The notes beneath the pieces were generated by a model. The model was not told where the DNA came from. It searched no databases and saw only the letters and a program-made list of their open reading frames with translations. Position numbers and translations under genes: made by a program. Positions 27,793 through 35,693 of a DNA stretch of 64,000 nucleotides are shown one piece after another. The stretch is taken from positions 434,001 through 498,000 of the forward strand of contig NZ_OZ032159.1 of NCBI RefSeq assembly GCF_964026555.1, given 5' to 3'. Origin of the DNA: Candidatus Tisiphia endosymbiont of Beris chalybata (lineage in GTDB: Bacteria > Pseudomonadota > Alphaproteobacteria > Rickettsiales > Rickettsiaceae). Positions within the stretch are counted from its first letter, which is position 1. Each line of letters starts with the position of its first letter.

Positions 27793-29616
27793 CTAATCTT
27801 CATTACGCTTCTCTGCCTTTTTCCGCTCATTTGGATTTAGGATAGCCTTACGCAACCGTATTGACTTAGGAGTAATCTCTACTCTCTCATCATTTTGAAT
27901 ATAACTAATTGCTTGCTCTAAGGTCATAATCTCTGGGGGAATCAGCCGCATCGCTTCATCTTTCCCTGATGCGCGTACATTCGATAGTTGCTTAGCTTTT
28001 AAAGGATTTACTTCCAGGTCATTATAACGATTATGTTCGCCAATAATCATCCCTTGATATACTGCTTCATTAGGGTTTATGAACATTTTACCTCGATCTT
28101 CTAAATTCCATAAAGCATAAGCAACAGACTCTCCATCTCCGTTTGAAATCAATACTCCATTACGTCTACCCTCGATCGCCCCTTTATATGGACCATAACT
28201 GTGAAAAATGCGATTCATCACTCCCGTACCACGTGTCTCTGTTAAAAATTGGCCGTGATATCCAATAAGGCCTCGAGAAGGTCCTAAAAATGTTACCCTG
28301 GTTTTACCTCCTCCTGATGGCCGCATATCAATCATTTCAGCTTTACGTAATGCTAGGGATTTAACCACTACCCCGACAAATTCATCATCAACGTCAACTT
28401 GAATTTCCTCAATAGGTTCTAATTTTTTTCCGTTTTCATCCTCTTTAAATAAAACCCTAGGTCTACTAATAGATAATTCAAACCCTTCACGCCTCATAGT
28501 TTCAATTAATATCCCAAGCTGCAGCTCTCCACGCCCCGCCACTTGAAAAGCATCCTGTGCTTCAGTTTGACTGACGTGCAATGCGACGTTACTCTCTATT
28601 TCTCGCATTAATCTATCACCTAACACTCGCGCTGTCAGCTTAGTGCCTTCTCGTCCTGCTAGAGGAGAATCATTTACTCCAAAAGTCATAGATAAGGTGG
28701 GAGGATCTATAGGTAGCGAGGGTAATGCTTCCATAATCTCGGGAGCACAGACAGTATCCGCAACAGTAGCATTTTGGATTCCAGCTATAGCAATAATATC
28801 ACCTGCATAAGCTTCATCTACCGCTACTCGTTCCAGCCCTTTAAAAGATAATATTTTACTAATACGAGCATTTTCAAGCATCGCTCCATCTCTTGCTAAC
28901 ACCTTAACATTTTGATTAACTTTAATAGTACCACTATGGATACGTCCAGTAAGTACTCGACCAAAATATGGGTTATATTCTCGAGTAGTTACTAACATAG
29001 AAAATGGAGCTGCTACGTCAGCAATAGGAGCGGGAACATGCGATACTATTAAATCAAATAAAACTGATAGGTCTGTAGCCGGCTCGCTCAAACTAGTACT
29101 AGCCCAACCTGCTCTACCAGAGGCATAAATAATAGGAAAATCTAGTTGATCATCAGTCGCTTCTAATGCCATAAATAATTCTAATACTTCATCTACTACT
29201 TCACTAACTCTTCTGTCAGGCCGATCTATTTTATTAATTACTACAATCGGTTTTAAACCTAATTTTAAAGCTTTGGTTAATACAAATTTTGTTTGTGGCA
29301 TTGTGCCTTCCGAAGAATCCACTAATAATACCACCCCATCTACCATGGTAAGAATACGTTCTACCTCTCCTCCAAAGTCCGCATGTCCAGGAGTATCTAC
29401 TATATTAATACAAATACCATTCCACATGAGGGAGGTGCATTTAGCTAATATGGTAATTCCGCGCTCACGCTCAAGATCATTTGAATCCATTGCTCGTTCT
29501 GCTACTGCTTGGTTAGCCCTGAAAGTACCACTTTGCTTTAGCATATTATCAACTAGGGTAGTTTTACCATGATCAACGTGAGCGATAATGGCAATATTGC
29601 GAATAGCAGAGGACAT
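27793..29616 (-). CDS. typA: Ribosome-associated GTPase TypA/BipA
   Basis: 607 residues, translational GTPase. G1 is AHVDHGKTTLV, G2 lies in RERGITI, G3 is DTPGHADF and G4 is NKIDRP. Domains III, V and the BipA-specific C-terminal domain follow (GRGELQLGILIETMRREGFE, then SNVRASGKDE). It assists 50S assembly and stress adaptation. I start it at the ATG at 29616 (MSSAIRNIAIIAHV), preceded by AAAGG. A longer frame from 29688 begins inside a palindromic repeat and would add 24 repeat-derived residues. Confidence 0.96.
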   Translation of the reverse strand: MSSAIRNIAIIAHVDHGKTTLVDNMLKQSGTFRANQAVAERAMDSNDLERERGITILAKCTSLMWNGICINIVDTPGHADFGGEVERILTMVDGVVLLVDSSEGTMPQTKFVLTKALKLGLKPIVVINKIDRPDRRVSEVVDEVLELFMALEATDDQLDFPIIYASGRAGWASTSLSEPATDLSVLFDLIVSHVPAPIADVAAPFSMLVTTREYNPYFGRVLTGRIHSGTIKVNQNVKVLARDGAMLENARISKILSFKGLERVAVDEAYAGDIIAIAGIQNATVADTVCAPEIMEALPSLPIDPPTLSMTFGVNDSPLAGREGTKLTARVLGDRLMREIESNVALHVSQTEAQDAFQVAGRGELQLGILIETMRREGFELSISRPRVLFKEDENGKKLEPIEEIQVDVDDEFVGVVVKSLALRKAEMIDMRPSGGGKTRVTFLGPSRGLIGYHGQFLTETRGTGVMNRIFHSYGPYKGAIEGRRNGVLISNGDGESVAYALWNLEDRGKMFINPNEAVYQGMIIGEHNRYNDLEVNPLKAKQLSNVRASGKDEAMRLIPPEIMTLEQAISYIQNDERVEITPKSIRLRKAILNPNERKKAEKRNED

Positions 29617-29675
29617 TAAAACCTTTAATATATTTTTAGAATATGGAGTATAAAGTAAAATAATAAAATTGGAAT

Positions 29676-29821
29676 AGACTTCCTGCATAAGTCAAAAATA
29701 GCACGCGGGATTTTGAGAAAAAGTGCAGACAAGCCGAGCTACGTACAATAGACGCAGCTGAGGAGCGAAAGCGAGCTTTGACTACAAAATCACCAACTAG
29801 ATTGACTTATGCAGGAAGTCT
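29676..29821. repeat. Palindromic element family A' upstream of typA
   Basis: 146 bp, AGACTTCCTGCATAAGTC to GACTTATGCAGGAAGTCT, TA on both sides. It sits 60 bp before the typA start. Confidence 0.92.
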
Positions 29822-29972
29822 AATAAATTTTAACCTTTTTTATGCACAATATACTCAATGAATTTCAAGAATCTTCATTTTATTTGACAAGCTAAGAAAG
29901 CGCAGTGTACATAAGAATATAAGTAGTATACTATTATTCTTATTAACATCGCTGTGTTCTCTCTAATATTAT

Positions 29973-31214
29973 TCAGTACCCTAAGTTTATCCAGTACATT
30001 AACTCGACCTCACCAATACTCCCTACCCCCTTGGCAACACTATCCTCATTAAAAATTCCACTATCATCGTGCTTTACTCTCTTTGAATTTTCGTGGTTTC
30101 TTGCAATAACGTTGTCTTCTGCTGCTAGGTCATTTTTATCTTTCATTGTTTCTCCTAAACTTTGAAAGTGGCGCCCGGTAAGATGCTTTAATACCGAGGT
30201 TGCTATATCGTCACTAACTTGTCCTACTTTCTTATCCGGTACTTTAGAAGAAGGTAGATTATTTGTTATTACCTCTATTATCTGCGTTGGGTGTTGCAAT
30301 AAACTATCTATCAGTTCAGGGAAATAAGCCGCCTGTAGCTGATCTGTCAAAGTTGCTGCCAGAGTAGGTTGAATATCTGTATATTTCATTACCATGGCCT
30401 TTAGCTCAATAATATTTTTACTTCCTACCTTTTTCAGCGCTTGCTCAATTATTTCCTGTACTAATACCGGAATCAAGGCTTTAGTCATATTATCAATATG
30501 CTTATCAATCTTATGGCTAGGGAATAGTGCTTGCTCTTCAGGAGGCTCTATATGTTTACAGGATTGTGAAATTTTACTCTCGACTAAATTAACTACATAT
30601 TGGCCCTCGGCGTCCTTCATATCATTTAATAGCTTCATAAGTTTTTCGCCCTGTAAGCTTTGTTCTACTACTCCCTGGATATTTTTTACTAACATTTTCG
30701 CGTGATTATAAAATATCCAAGTAACGCTGCTTGCTATACGAGTGTCCAAACTCTTGTAAGATTGACGTTCTAGATAAAAATGTTCTTTTAAGGTCGCATA
30801 ATGATCTAAAATAGCCGGAGGAATTTCTGGCACTATGAAATTCCCTTCTTGATCAAATAGCCACTGCATACCGAATAATTCCCCTTCTTTACGAAGCAAT
30901 AACAATATCAATCTAAAGTCTGAGGTACGTAACATGAAGTTGGCATCGTCGTGGGGTAATATAGAATTCGAGTGTCGCATTATTGCAGCGTTAATCTCAT
31001 GAAGCTCTTCTTTATCTAAGCTTTCTACTGCTTGATCAAAGCATTCCTTAAACTCGTCCCCTATTGCAGGATCATTATATACGTCAAGGAAATCCAGAAT
31101 ATCATTAGCAGTTGGCTCCCCTTTGAGTATTTTTGGGATTATTTTTTTTTGAATAATATTTTTTATCAATTCTAAGTTGTGGGTAGTAATAATTGGCATT
31201 TGGTTTCTTGTCAA
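29973..31214 (-). CDS. Hypothetical 413-residue helical protein
   Basis: I do not recognise a family. The protein is predicted soluble and mostly helical, with no signal peptide or membrane segment. It starts MTRNQMPIITTHNLELIKN and has acidic helices (DEFKECFDQAVESLDKEEL). A central helix-rich region follows, and the tail is charged and flexible (HENSKRVKHDDSGIFNEDS). It stands alone between the typA repeat block and the mpg promoter region. Size, composition and isolation fit a lineage-specific or secreted effector-like protein, but nothing proves it. Confidence 0.6.
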   Translation of the reverse strand: MTRNQMPIITTHNLELIKNIIQKKIIPKILKGEPTANDILDFLDVYNDPAIGDEFKECFDQAVESLDKEELHEINAAIMRHSNSILPHDDANFMLRTSDFRLILLLLRKEGELFGMQWLFDQEGNFIVPEIPPAILDHYATLKEHFYLERQSYKSLDTRIASSVTWIFYNHAKMLVKNIQGVVEQSLQGEKLMKLLNDMKDAEGQYVVNLVESKISQSCKHIEPPEEQALFPSHKIDKHIDNMTKALIPVLVQEIIEQALKKVGSKNIIELKAMVMKYTDIQPTLAATLTDQLQAAYFPELIDSLLQHPTQIIEVITNNLPSSKVPDKKVGQVSDDIATSVLKHLTGRHFQSLGETMKDKNDLAAEDNVIARNHENSKRVKHDDSGIFNEDSVAKGVGSIGEVELMYWINLGY

Positions 31215-31308
31215 AAATAAAGGTTGATTTTTCTTAAATAATTAATAGCTAATGCGGCATTATCGTCTCTTTTGCATCATTCGTCAATGCTAAAATCAGG
31301 TAATTCTA

Positions 31309-31415
31309 TATACTCCTCTGCCGATGATTTTGCTGCTAGGCGTGATGGTAGAACCTATAAATAATAGGCGAGCTATTGAGCAACAACGCATGCAAATTCA
31401 TATCAGAGGAGTATA
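31309..31415. repeat. Palindromic element family E
   Basis: 107 bp, TATACTCCTCTGCCGATGA to ATCAGAGGAGTATA, with the inner marks TTTTGCTGCTAGGCG, AATAGGCGAGCTATT and ACGCATGCAAATTCAT. Other copies: 55208-55314 and 60049-60156. Confidence 0.9.
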
Positions 31416-31443
31416 TCGCTTATTACAACTATTATTTGCTATA

Positions 31444-31472
31444 TTGCTCTCCCATTAATACTCTGCTATAAT
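31444..31472 (+). promoter_or_regulatory. Probable sigma-70 promoter of mpg
   Basis: -35 TTGCTC at 31444-31449, 17-bp spacer, -10 TATAAT at 31467-31472, about 28 bases before the mpg start codon. Confidence 0.5.
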
Positions 31473-31499
31473 TCACAATGTTAATTAAATAACAAATTG

Positions 31500-32000
31500 A
31501 TGATGCTGCCACAAACATTTTATGAACGTGATACTCTTACGGTCTCACAGGAATTGCTGGGGAAAATCTTATGTTTTAATAACATAACAGCTCAAATTAT
31601 TGAAACTGAAGGTTATATAGGAGAAGACGACCCTGCGTGCCATGCAGCACGTGGCAAAACTCTACGTACTGCCACTATGTACGGTCCTGCAGGCACCTCC
31701 TATGTATATTTAATATATGGGATGTATTATTGTTTAAATATAGTAACAGAAGCAGTCGGCTTTCCTGCTGCAGTATTGATTAGAGGGGTAATCCAACTTA
31801 CCCCTCTACCTTGTCTATTGGATGGACCTGGTAAATTATGCCGAGCTTTCGGAATTAATAAAACGCATAATGGACAAAATATGACCCTTAACCAATCTTT
31901 TTGTGTTATTGATGTAGGGAACACCCCTAAATTTATTAGTACTCCGCGGATTGGCATTAGCAAAGGACAGGATAAGCTATGGCGTTATTTAGCAATATAA
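31500..32000 (+). CDS. mpg: 3-methyladenine DNA glycosylase (AAG/MPG family)
   Basis: 166 residues, shorter than the usual 190-200. It removes alkylated purines (3-methyladenine, hypoxanthine) to begin base excision repair. Visible blocks: [10 protein letters not shown], the catalytic Glu region [34 protein letters not shown] and RGVIQLTP. The C-terminal [15 protein letters not shown] matches the family end. I start at the ATG at 31500; a TTG just before and an ATG just after are equally in frame. Confidence 0.93.
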   Translation: MMLPQTFYERDTLTVSQELLGKILCFNNITAQIIETEGYIGEDDPACHAARGKTLRTATMYGPAGTSYVYLIYGMYYCLNIVTEAVGFPAAVLIRGVIQLTPLPCLLDGPGKLCRAFGINKTHNGQNMTLNQSFCVIDVGNTPKFISTPRIGISKGQDKLWRYLAI

Positions 32001-32033
32001 CAAAAACGTTTCAACCCTCTCTTTTGTAGCCAA

Positions 32034-32567
32034 ATGCCTCAAAACTATAAAAACAAACTTAGAGTTTATTGCAAAACCATCATACAAGAAAATATCTACA
32101 AAATTCAAGCCACTGAAACTCAGCTATCCATTATCAGCCAATTAAGTAAATTAATAGATTTATTAAATGTTACACATATTGGAATATACTACCATAATCA
32201 ATATGAAATTAATATTCTTGACTTAATGCAATTAAGAACGGATTTGATATTTTCTTTACCTAAAGTCATAGAAGATAACCTGATTTATACTAAATATAGT
32301 TTAGGAGATAAATTAATAAAAAATAAGTTTAATCTTTATGAATCTCATAATTCTACTCAAGTCTATCCTAAATTAATATGTCTTCCTGGTTTAGGTTTCA
32401 GCACGCAAGGTTATAGACTAGGTTATGGTGGGGGATTTTTTGACCGTTATCTTATTAAGCACCCTACCATATTCAAGGTTGGAGTATCACTGAAAGAACA
32501 GTTATTACCGCCCTTTCCTATAAACAATTTTGATCAAAAACTTAATTATATTATTACTGAAGAATAA
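32034..32567 (+). CDS. 5-formyltetrahydrofolate cyclo-ligase
   Basis: 177 residues. It converts 5-formyl-THF to 5,10-methenyl-THF with ATP, returning folate to one-carbon use. The family signature PGLGFSTQGYRLGYGGGFFD, followed by RYL, is complete. It follows mpg by 33 bases in the same direction and probably shares its promoter. Another folate gene, folC, lies at 56.3 kb. Confidence 0.93.
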   Translation: MPQNYKNKLRVYCKTIIQENIYKIQATETQLSIISQLSKLIDLLNVTHIGIYYHNQYEINILDLMQLRTDLIFSLPKVIEDNLIYTKYSLGDKLIKNKFNLYESHNSTQVYPKLICLPGLGFSTQGYRLGYGGGFFDRYLIKHPTIFKVGVSLKEQLLPPFPINNFDQKLNYIITEE

Positions 32568-32650
32568 AAATAATAGCCTTAACTTCAAACAATTTTATTG
32601 TTAATTAAATTTCGATTATTATACCATGTCCCAAAACTAAATTAGCATTA

Positions 32651-32752
32651 TAGTCACTTAGGTTAAACTAGCTACGTTGTTGCTCGTCGCTTACCTAGTA
32701 TCTCCTAGGCTTCACTCCTCGCGCCTAGTATCTAATTCAACCTAAGTGACTA
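32651..32752. repeat. Family H palindrome inserted in another repeat, TA duplicated
   Basis: 102 bp from TAGTCACTTAGGTT to AACCTAAGTGACTA, with TA at 32649-32650 and 32753-32754. The surrounding repeat (AAACTAAATTAGCAT-TA and GGAGTA) occurs without this insert at 35465-35486, which is the empty site. Past it, 32755-32852 is a piece with CGGCTACCTGCGCGTACATA (shared with 57650) and a half family B. Confidence 0.85.
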
Positions 32753-32887
32753 TAGGAGTACGAGGGTCGGCTACCTGCGCGTACATATTAGCACGTGAGG
32801 AGCGCAGTCTTTAGACACGACGACGCCAATTCTTGAAGTTCCTAGAGTATATATAGACAAGGTGATGATTAGACTTCGGAAATGGTA

Positions 32888-34684
32888 TTACATAATGATC
32901 ACATCCTTGATTTGTAATTGTATAGTATATCGTTCTTTCCAGTAATTCATTTTTAAAGAACCAATTACCGAAATATTATAAGGTTTAGGAGCAAGTAAAA
33001 TATTCTCAATAGGAGTTGTAGTACTATTAAAAGCAATAGCCGAGAGAGCGGTGCTACCGAATGCTTCTTTAGAAGGCGCTAGCAAACATTTAATATGTTT
33101 GTCGCCAATGATATCTGCTTTTAATACAAACAGATCGTCAAATTTAAATAATGGCTCAGGGTTCCCTGGACCGAACGGGGCTAATTTGTCTAATTCTTCC
33201 ATTAATTGCAGATTCACACTCGCTGTAGTAAGCTCTAAGTCATATTCTTGATGATTTAGAGTTAAATTATTAGCTAAATCTCTCCTAAATTCATTATTTA
33301 AGAATTCTTGTAATTCACCTAATTTTTCTTCTAATACTGTAAAACCAGCGGCCATTGCATGGCCTCCCCCGCTTACTATTAACTCCTTAGTTTTAGCATT
33401 AATAATTTTACTACCAAAATCAATATTTTTTATTGAGCGACAAGATGCCTTGCCGATGCCATCATTTAACGCAATAATAGCCACAGGTTTATTAAATTTT
33501 TCTTTTAATCTACCAGCTATAATTCCAATAACACCAGGATGCCATCCTGCCCCTACTATAAACAAACTACTATCATGTTCCTGGGTTACAGCAATATTGC
33601 TAGCTTCTTCTAACATGATCAGCTCTAGGACTTTCCGCTCATTATTATGCTTTTCTAATTCTAATGCCAATTTATTAGCTTCTATAGTACAGCTAGTAGA
33701 TAATAAATGCGCTCCTAGACTGGACTTGCCAACCCTTCCACCCGCATTTATTCTAGGACCTATTACAAAGCCTAAATGATAACAATTAGGCTTTTCATGC
33801 AAGCCAGCAATATCACATATTGTCGTTATTCCTAGATTTGTTCGTTGTTGCATAACTTTTAAGCCTTGGGCAACAAAAGCTCGATTTAAATTAATAAGTT
33901 GCATTACATCACATACAGTTCCAAGGGCTACCAAATCTAGATACTGCATTAAGTTTGGGGGGGATAAATTGAGGCCATCAATATTTCCAAAAAAATTGTA
34001 CTTTTTTAGCTCAGATAATAAAGCAATAGCAAACAAAAAACTTACTCCTACCGCAGCTAAATATGTGTAAGGGCTTGTTTCATCAAGACGATTCGGATTA
34101 ACTACTGCCACTGCCTCCGGTAATATGTCATGGCTCATATGATGATCAATCACTATTACATCTAGCCCTACTTGCTTAGCATATTTTAATGCCTCGTGGG
34201 CCATGGCGCCGCAATCTACCGTAATCAATAATATAGTACCATTATCTTTAATTTTTTGCATAGCAGAGATGGTGGGACCATAACCTTCAGCAATTCGATC
34301 AGGTACGTAAATATCCACTACCTGCCCTAGATCCTTAAAAAAATTTTTTAGTAATGAAGAAGAGGTAGCGCCATCAACATCATAATCTGCAAAAATACAA
34401 ATTTTTTGACTATTTAAAATAGCCTGCCTAGTTCTATCTACCGCCTTTTGCATATCAAGTAAGTGAAAAGGATCTGGCAGGAAATTCTTAAGCTTAGGGG
34501 AGATAAAATTTAACGCTTGATCTATGCAATCTATGCGCCAGCGCAACATTCTTGCCAACAAATCACTAATCCCTGTATGCTGCGCAATTTGTAAGGCCTC
34601 ATACTCATTAATAGGCCGCTGCTGCCAAATTATCTTATTGACTGATATTTTATTTACTGAGCTTTTATTTTCTTGCAGTTTCAT
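32888..34684 (-). CDS. recJ: Single-stranded-DNA-specific exonuclease RecJ
   Basis: 598 residues, DHH-family 5'-3' exonuclease used in RecFOR recombination and mismatch repair. Catalytic motifs: ADYDVDGATSSS, TVDCGAMAHE, VIDHHMSHD and, in the DHHA1 domain, SGGGHAMAAGFT. It is full length for alphaproteobacteria. I start at the ATG at 34684 (MKLQENKSS). A longer frame from 34747 begins within a half repeat. recO at 61.3 kb and mutS at 35.7 kb are potential partners. Confidence 0.95.
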   Translation of the reverse strand: MKLQENKSSVNKISVNKIIWQQRPINEYEALQIAQHTGISDLLARMLRWRIDCIDQALNFISPKLKNFLPDPFHLLDMQKAVDRTRQAILNSQKICIFADYDVDGATSSSLLKNFFKDLGQVVDIYVPDRIAEGYGPTISAMQKIKDNGTILLITVDCGAMAHEALKYAKQVGLDVIVIDHHMSHDILPEAVAVVNPNRLDETSPYTYLAAVGVSFLFAIALLSELKKYNFFGNIDGLNLSPPNLMQYLDLVALGTVCDVMQLINLNRAFVAQGLKVMQQRTNLGITTICDIAGLHEKPNCYHLGFVIGPRINAGGRVGKSSLGAHLLSTSCTIEANKLALELEKHNNERKVLELIMLEEASNIAVTQEHDSSLFIVGAGWHPGVIGIIAGRLKEKFNKPVAIIALNDGIGKASCRSIKNIDFGSKIINAKTKELIVSGGGHAMAAGFTVLEEKLGELQEFLNNEFRRDLANNLTLNHQEYDLELTTASVNLQLMEELDKLAPFGPGNPEPLFKFDDLFVLKADIIGDKHIKCLLAPSKEAFGSTALSAIAFNSTTTPIENILLAPKPYNISVIGSLKMNYWKERYTIQLQIKDVIIM

Positions 34685-34881
34685 AATAATTTTAATTTTT
34701 CTATACTCTATTGCTTTCAAGGGATAATTATCCAAGAAGTCTACCAACTCTTCAGGTACGAGCAGTATATATCATAGATTTAACGAGCACTAATAATTAA
34801 TTGAATAAACTGCTTGTGTGATAAAAATGGCCTCAATAATAAATTCAACTTTTTATTGTAAAAGAATTGATGACTTACAAC

Positions 34882-34910
34882 TTTACATTGAATATAATGA
34901 ATGTTATAAT
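34882..34910 (+). promoter_or_regulatory. Strong sigma-70 promoter
   Basis: -35 TTTACA (34882-34887), 17-bp spacer, perfect -10 TATAAT (34905-34910), about 30 bases before the ATG of the small unknown gene, which also has a good ribosome site GGGAGG at 34928-34933. Confidence 0.6.
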
Positions 34911-34939
34911 TTTAATTAGGGAAAAATGGGAGGATAAAA

Positions 34940-35401
34940 ATGAAAGGTTTTAATAAGGGTAAAATGACAGACAGCACTAAGAATCAGAAAAACCCTCATT
35001 GTTTAACATTAACCCAAACACCAGGCGGATCAAATAAAAGTAATTTTCAAGAATTTTGGAGATCCGTTATTGCTCAACCATATACCACTATTATTTTACC
35101 AGAGTCCGCTTATGGGGAGTTAGTTAATTATTATCAGGAATTTAATAACTGTATGAAAGAAGATAATAAAGTAATTAGCTATTCAATAAAGTTTAAGAAT
35201 TTCCCCTCAGCAACTGCAGCCCTCATAAAAAGCAGCTTACAACAACAAGGAGTTACAATAGTCCAAAACAACCAAATAGAGCTAGATGACGACTTGCAAC
35301 TTCCCAATCTCCCGGCTACCCTAACCGTAGAGTGCGATCTAACAGGTAACATTTCAAATGCTGTACAGAAGGATGAGGAACTTTTTATTGGCAACTCATA
35401 A
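34940..35401 (+). CDS. Hypothetical 153-residue protein with strong expression signals
   Basis: Family not recognised. It starts MKGFNKGKMTDSTKNQKN and has a central block FQEFWRSVIAQPYTTIILP. A mixed alpha-beta region follows (VISYSIKFKNFPSATAALIK, then SSLQQQGVTIVQ). The tail is acidic. It has no signal peptide or membrane helix. The promoter and ribosome site are the best in the window, so it is probably well expressed. It lies alone between recJ (divergent) and mutS (convergent). Confidence 0.6.
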   Translation: MKGFNKGKMTDSTKNQKNPHCLTLTQTPGGSNKSNFQEFWRSVIAQPYTTIILPESAYGELVNYYQEFNNCMKEDNKVISYSIKFKNFPSATAALIKSSLQQQGVTIVQNNQIELDDDLQLPNLPATLTVECDLTGNISNAVQKDEELFIGNS

Positions 35402-35484
35402 AATTTAACACAATAGACCTCTTCCACAGCACGCCTTTGGTAGAGAATTTAATACATTTCCCAAAACTAAATTAGCATTAGGAG

Positions 35485-35636
35485 TATACTGTTCGTACCT
35501 GAAGAGTTGGTAGACGAAGGTCAACTTCAAGAAGAGCAAGGAGGGGCAAAGTCGAGCAGCGCAGCGTACTAAAGTACGTGAGCAGCCTCGAGCTTTAGGG
35601 CACGACGACGCCAATTCTTGAAGTTCACCGAGTATA
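35485..35636. repeat. Palindromic element family B, inserted in another repeat
   Basis: 152 bp, TATACTGTTCGTACCTGAAG to CTTGAAGTTCACCGAGTATA. It follows directly after the repeat segment AAACTAAATTAGCATTAGGAG, which at 32631-32759 continues as GGAGTACGAGG without family B. It therefore appears inserted at that TA. Confidence 0.88.
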
Positions 35637-35693
35637 TGAGCGCCCTGCACCGGAGCGAGCTGCCAAAAAGGCCTATTGATTTATGCCGCAAAC

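Noticed and set aside
29617..29688. Longer start for typA
   Set aside because: The first codons lie inside the A' palindrome; the ATG at 29616 begins the conserved sequence and has a ribosome site.
34685..34747. Longer start for recJ
   Set aside because: Begins in a half family B repeat; the ATG at 34684 fits the family better.
35405..35650. 81-residue ORF on the minus strand near mutS
   Set aside because: Made almost entirely of a family B palindrome.
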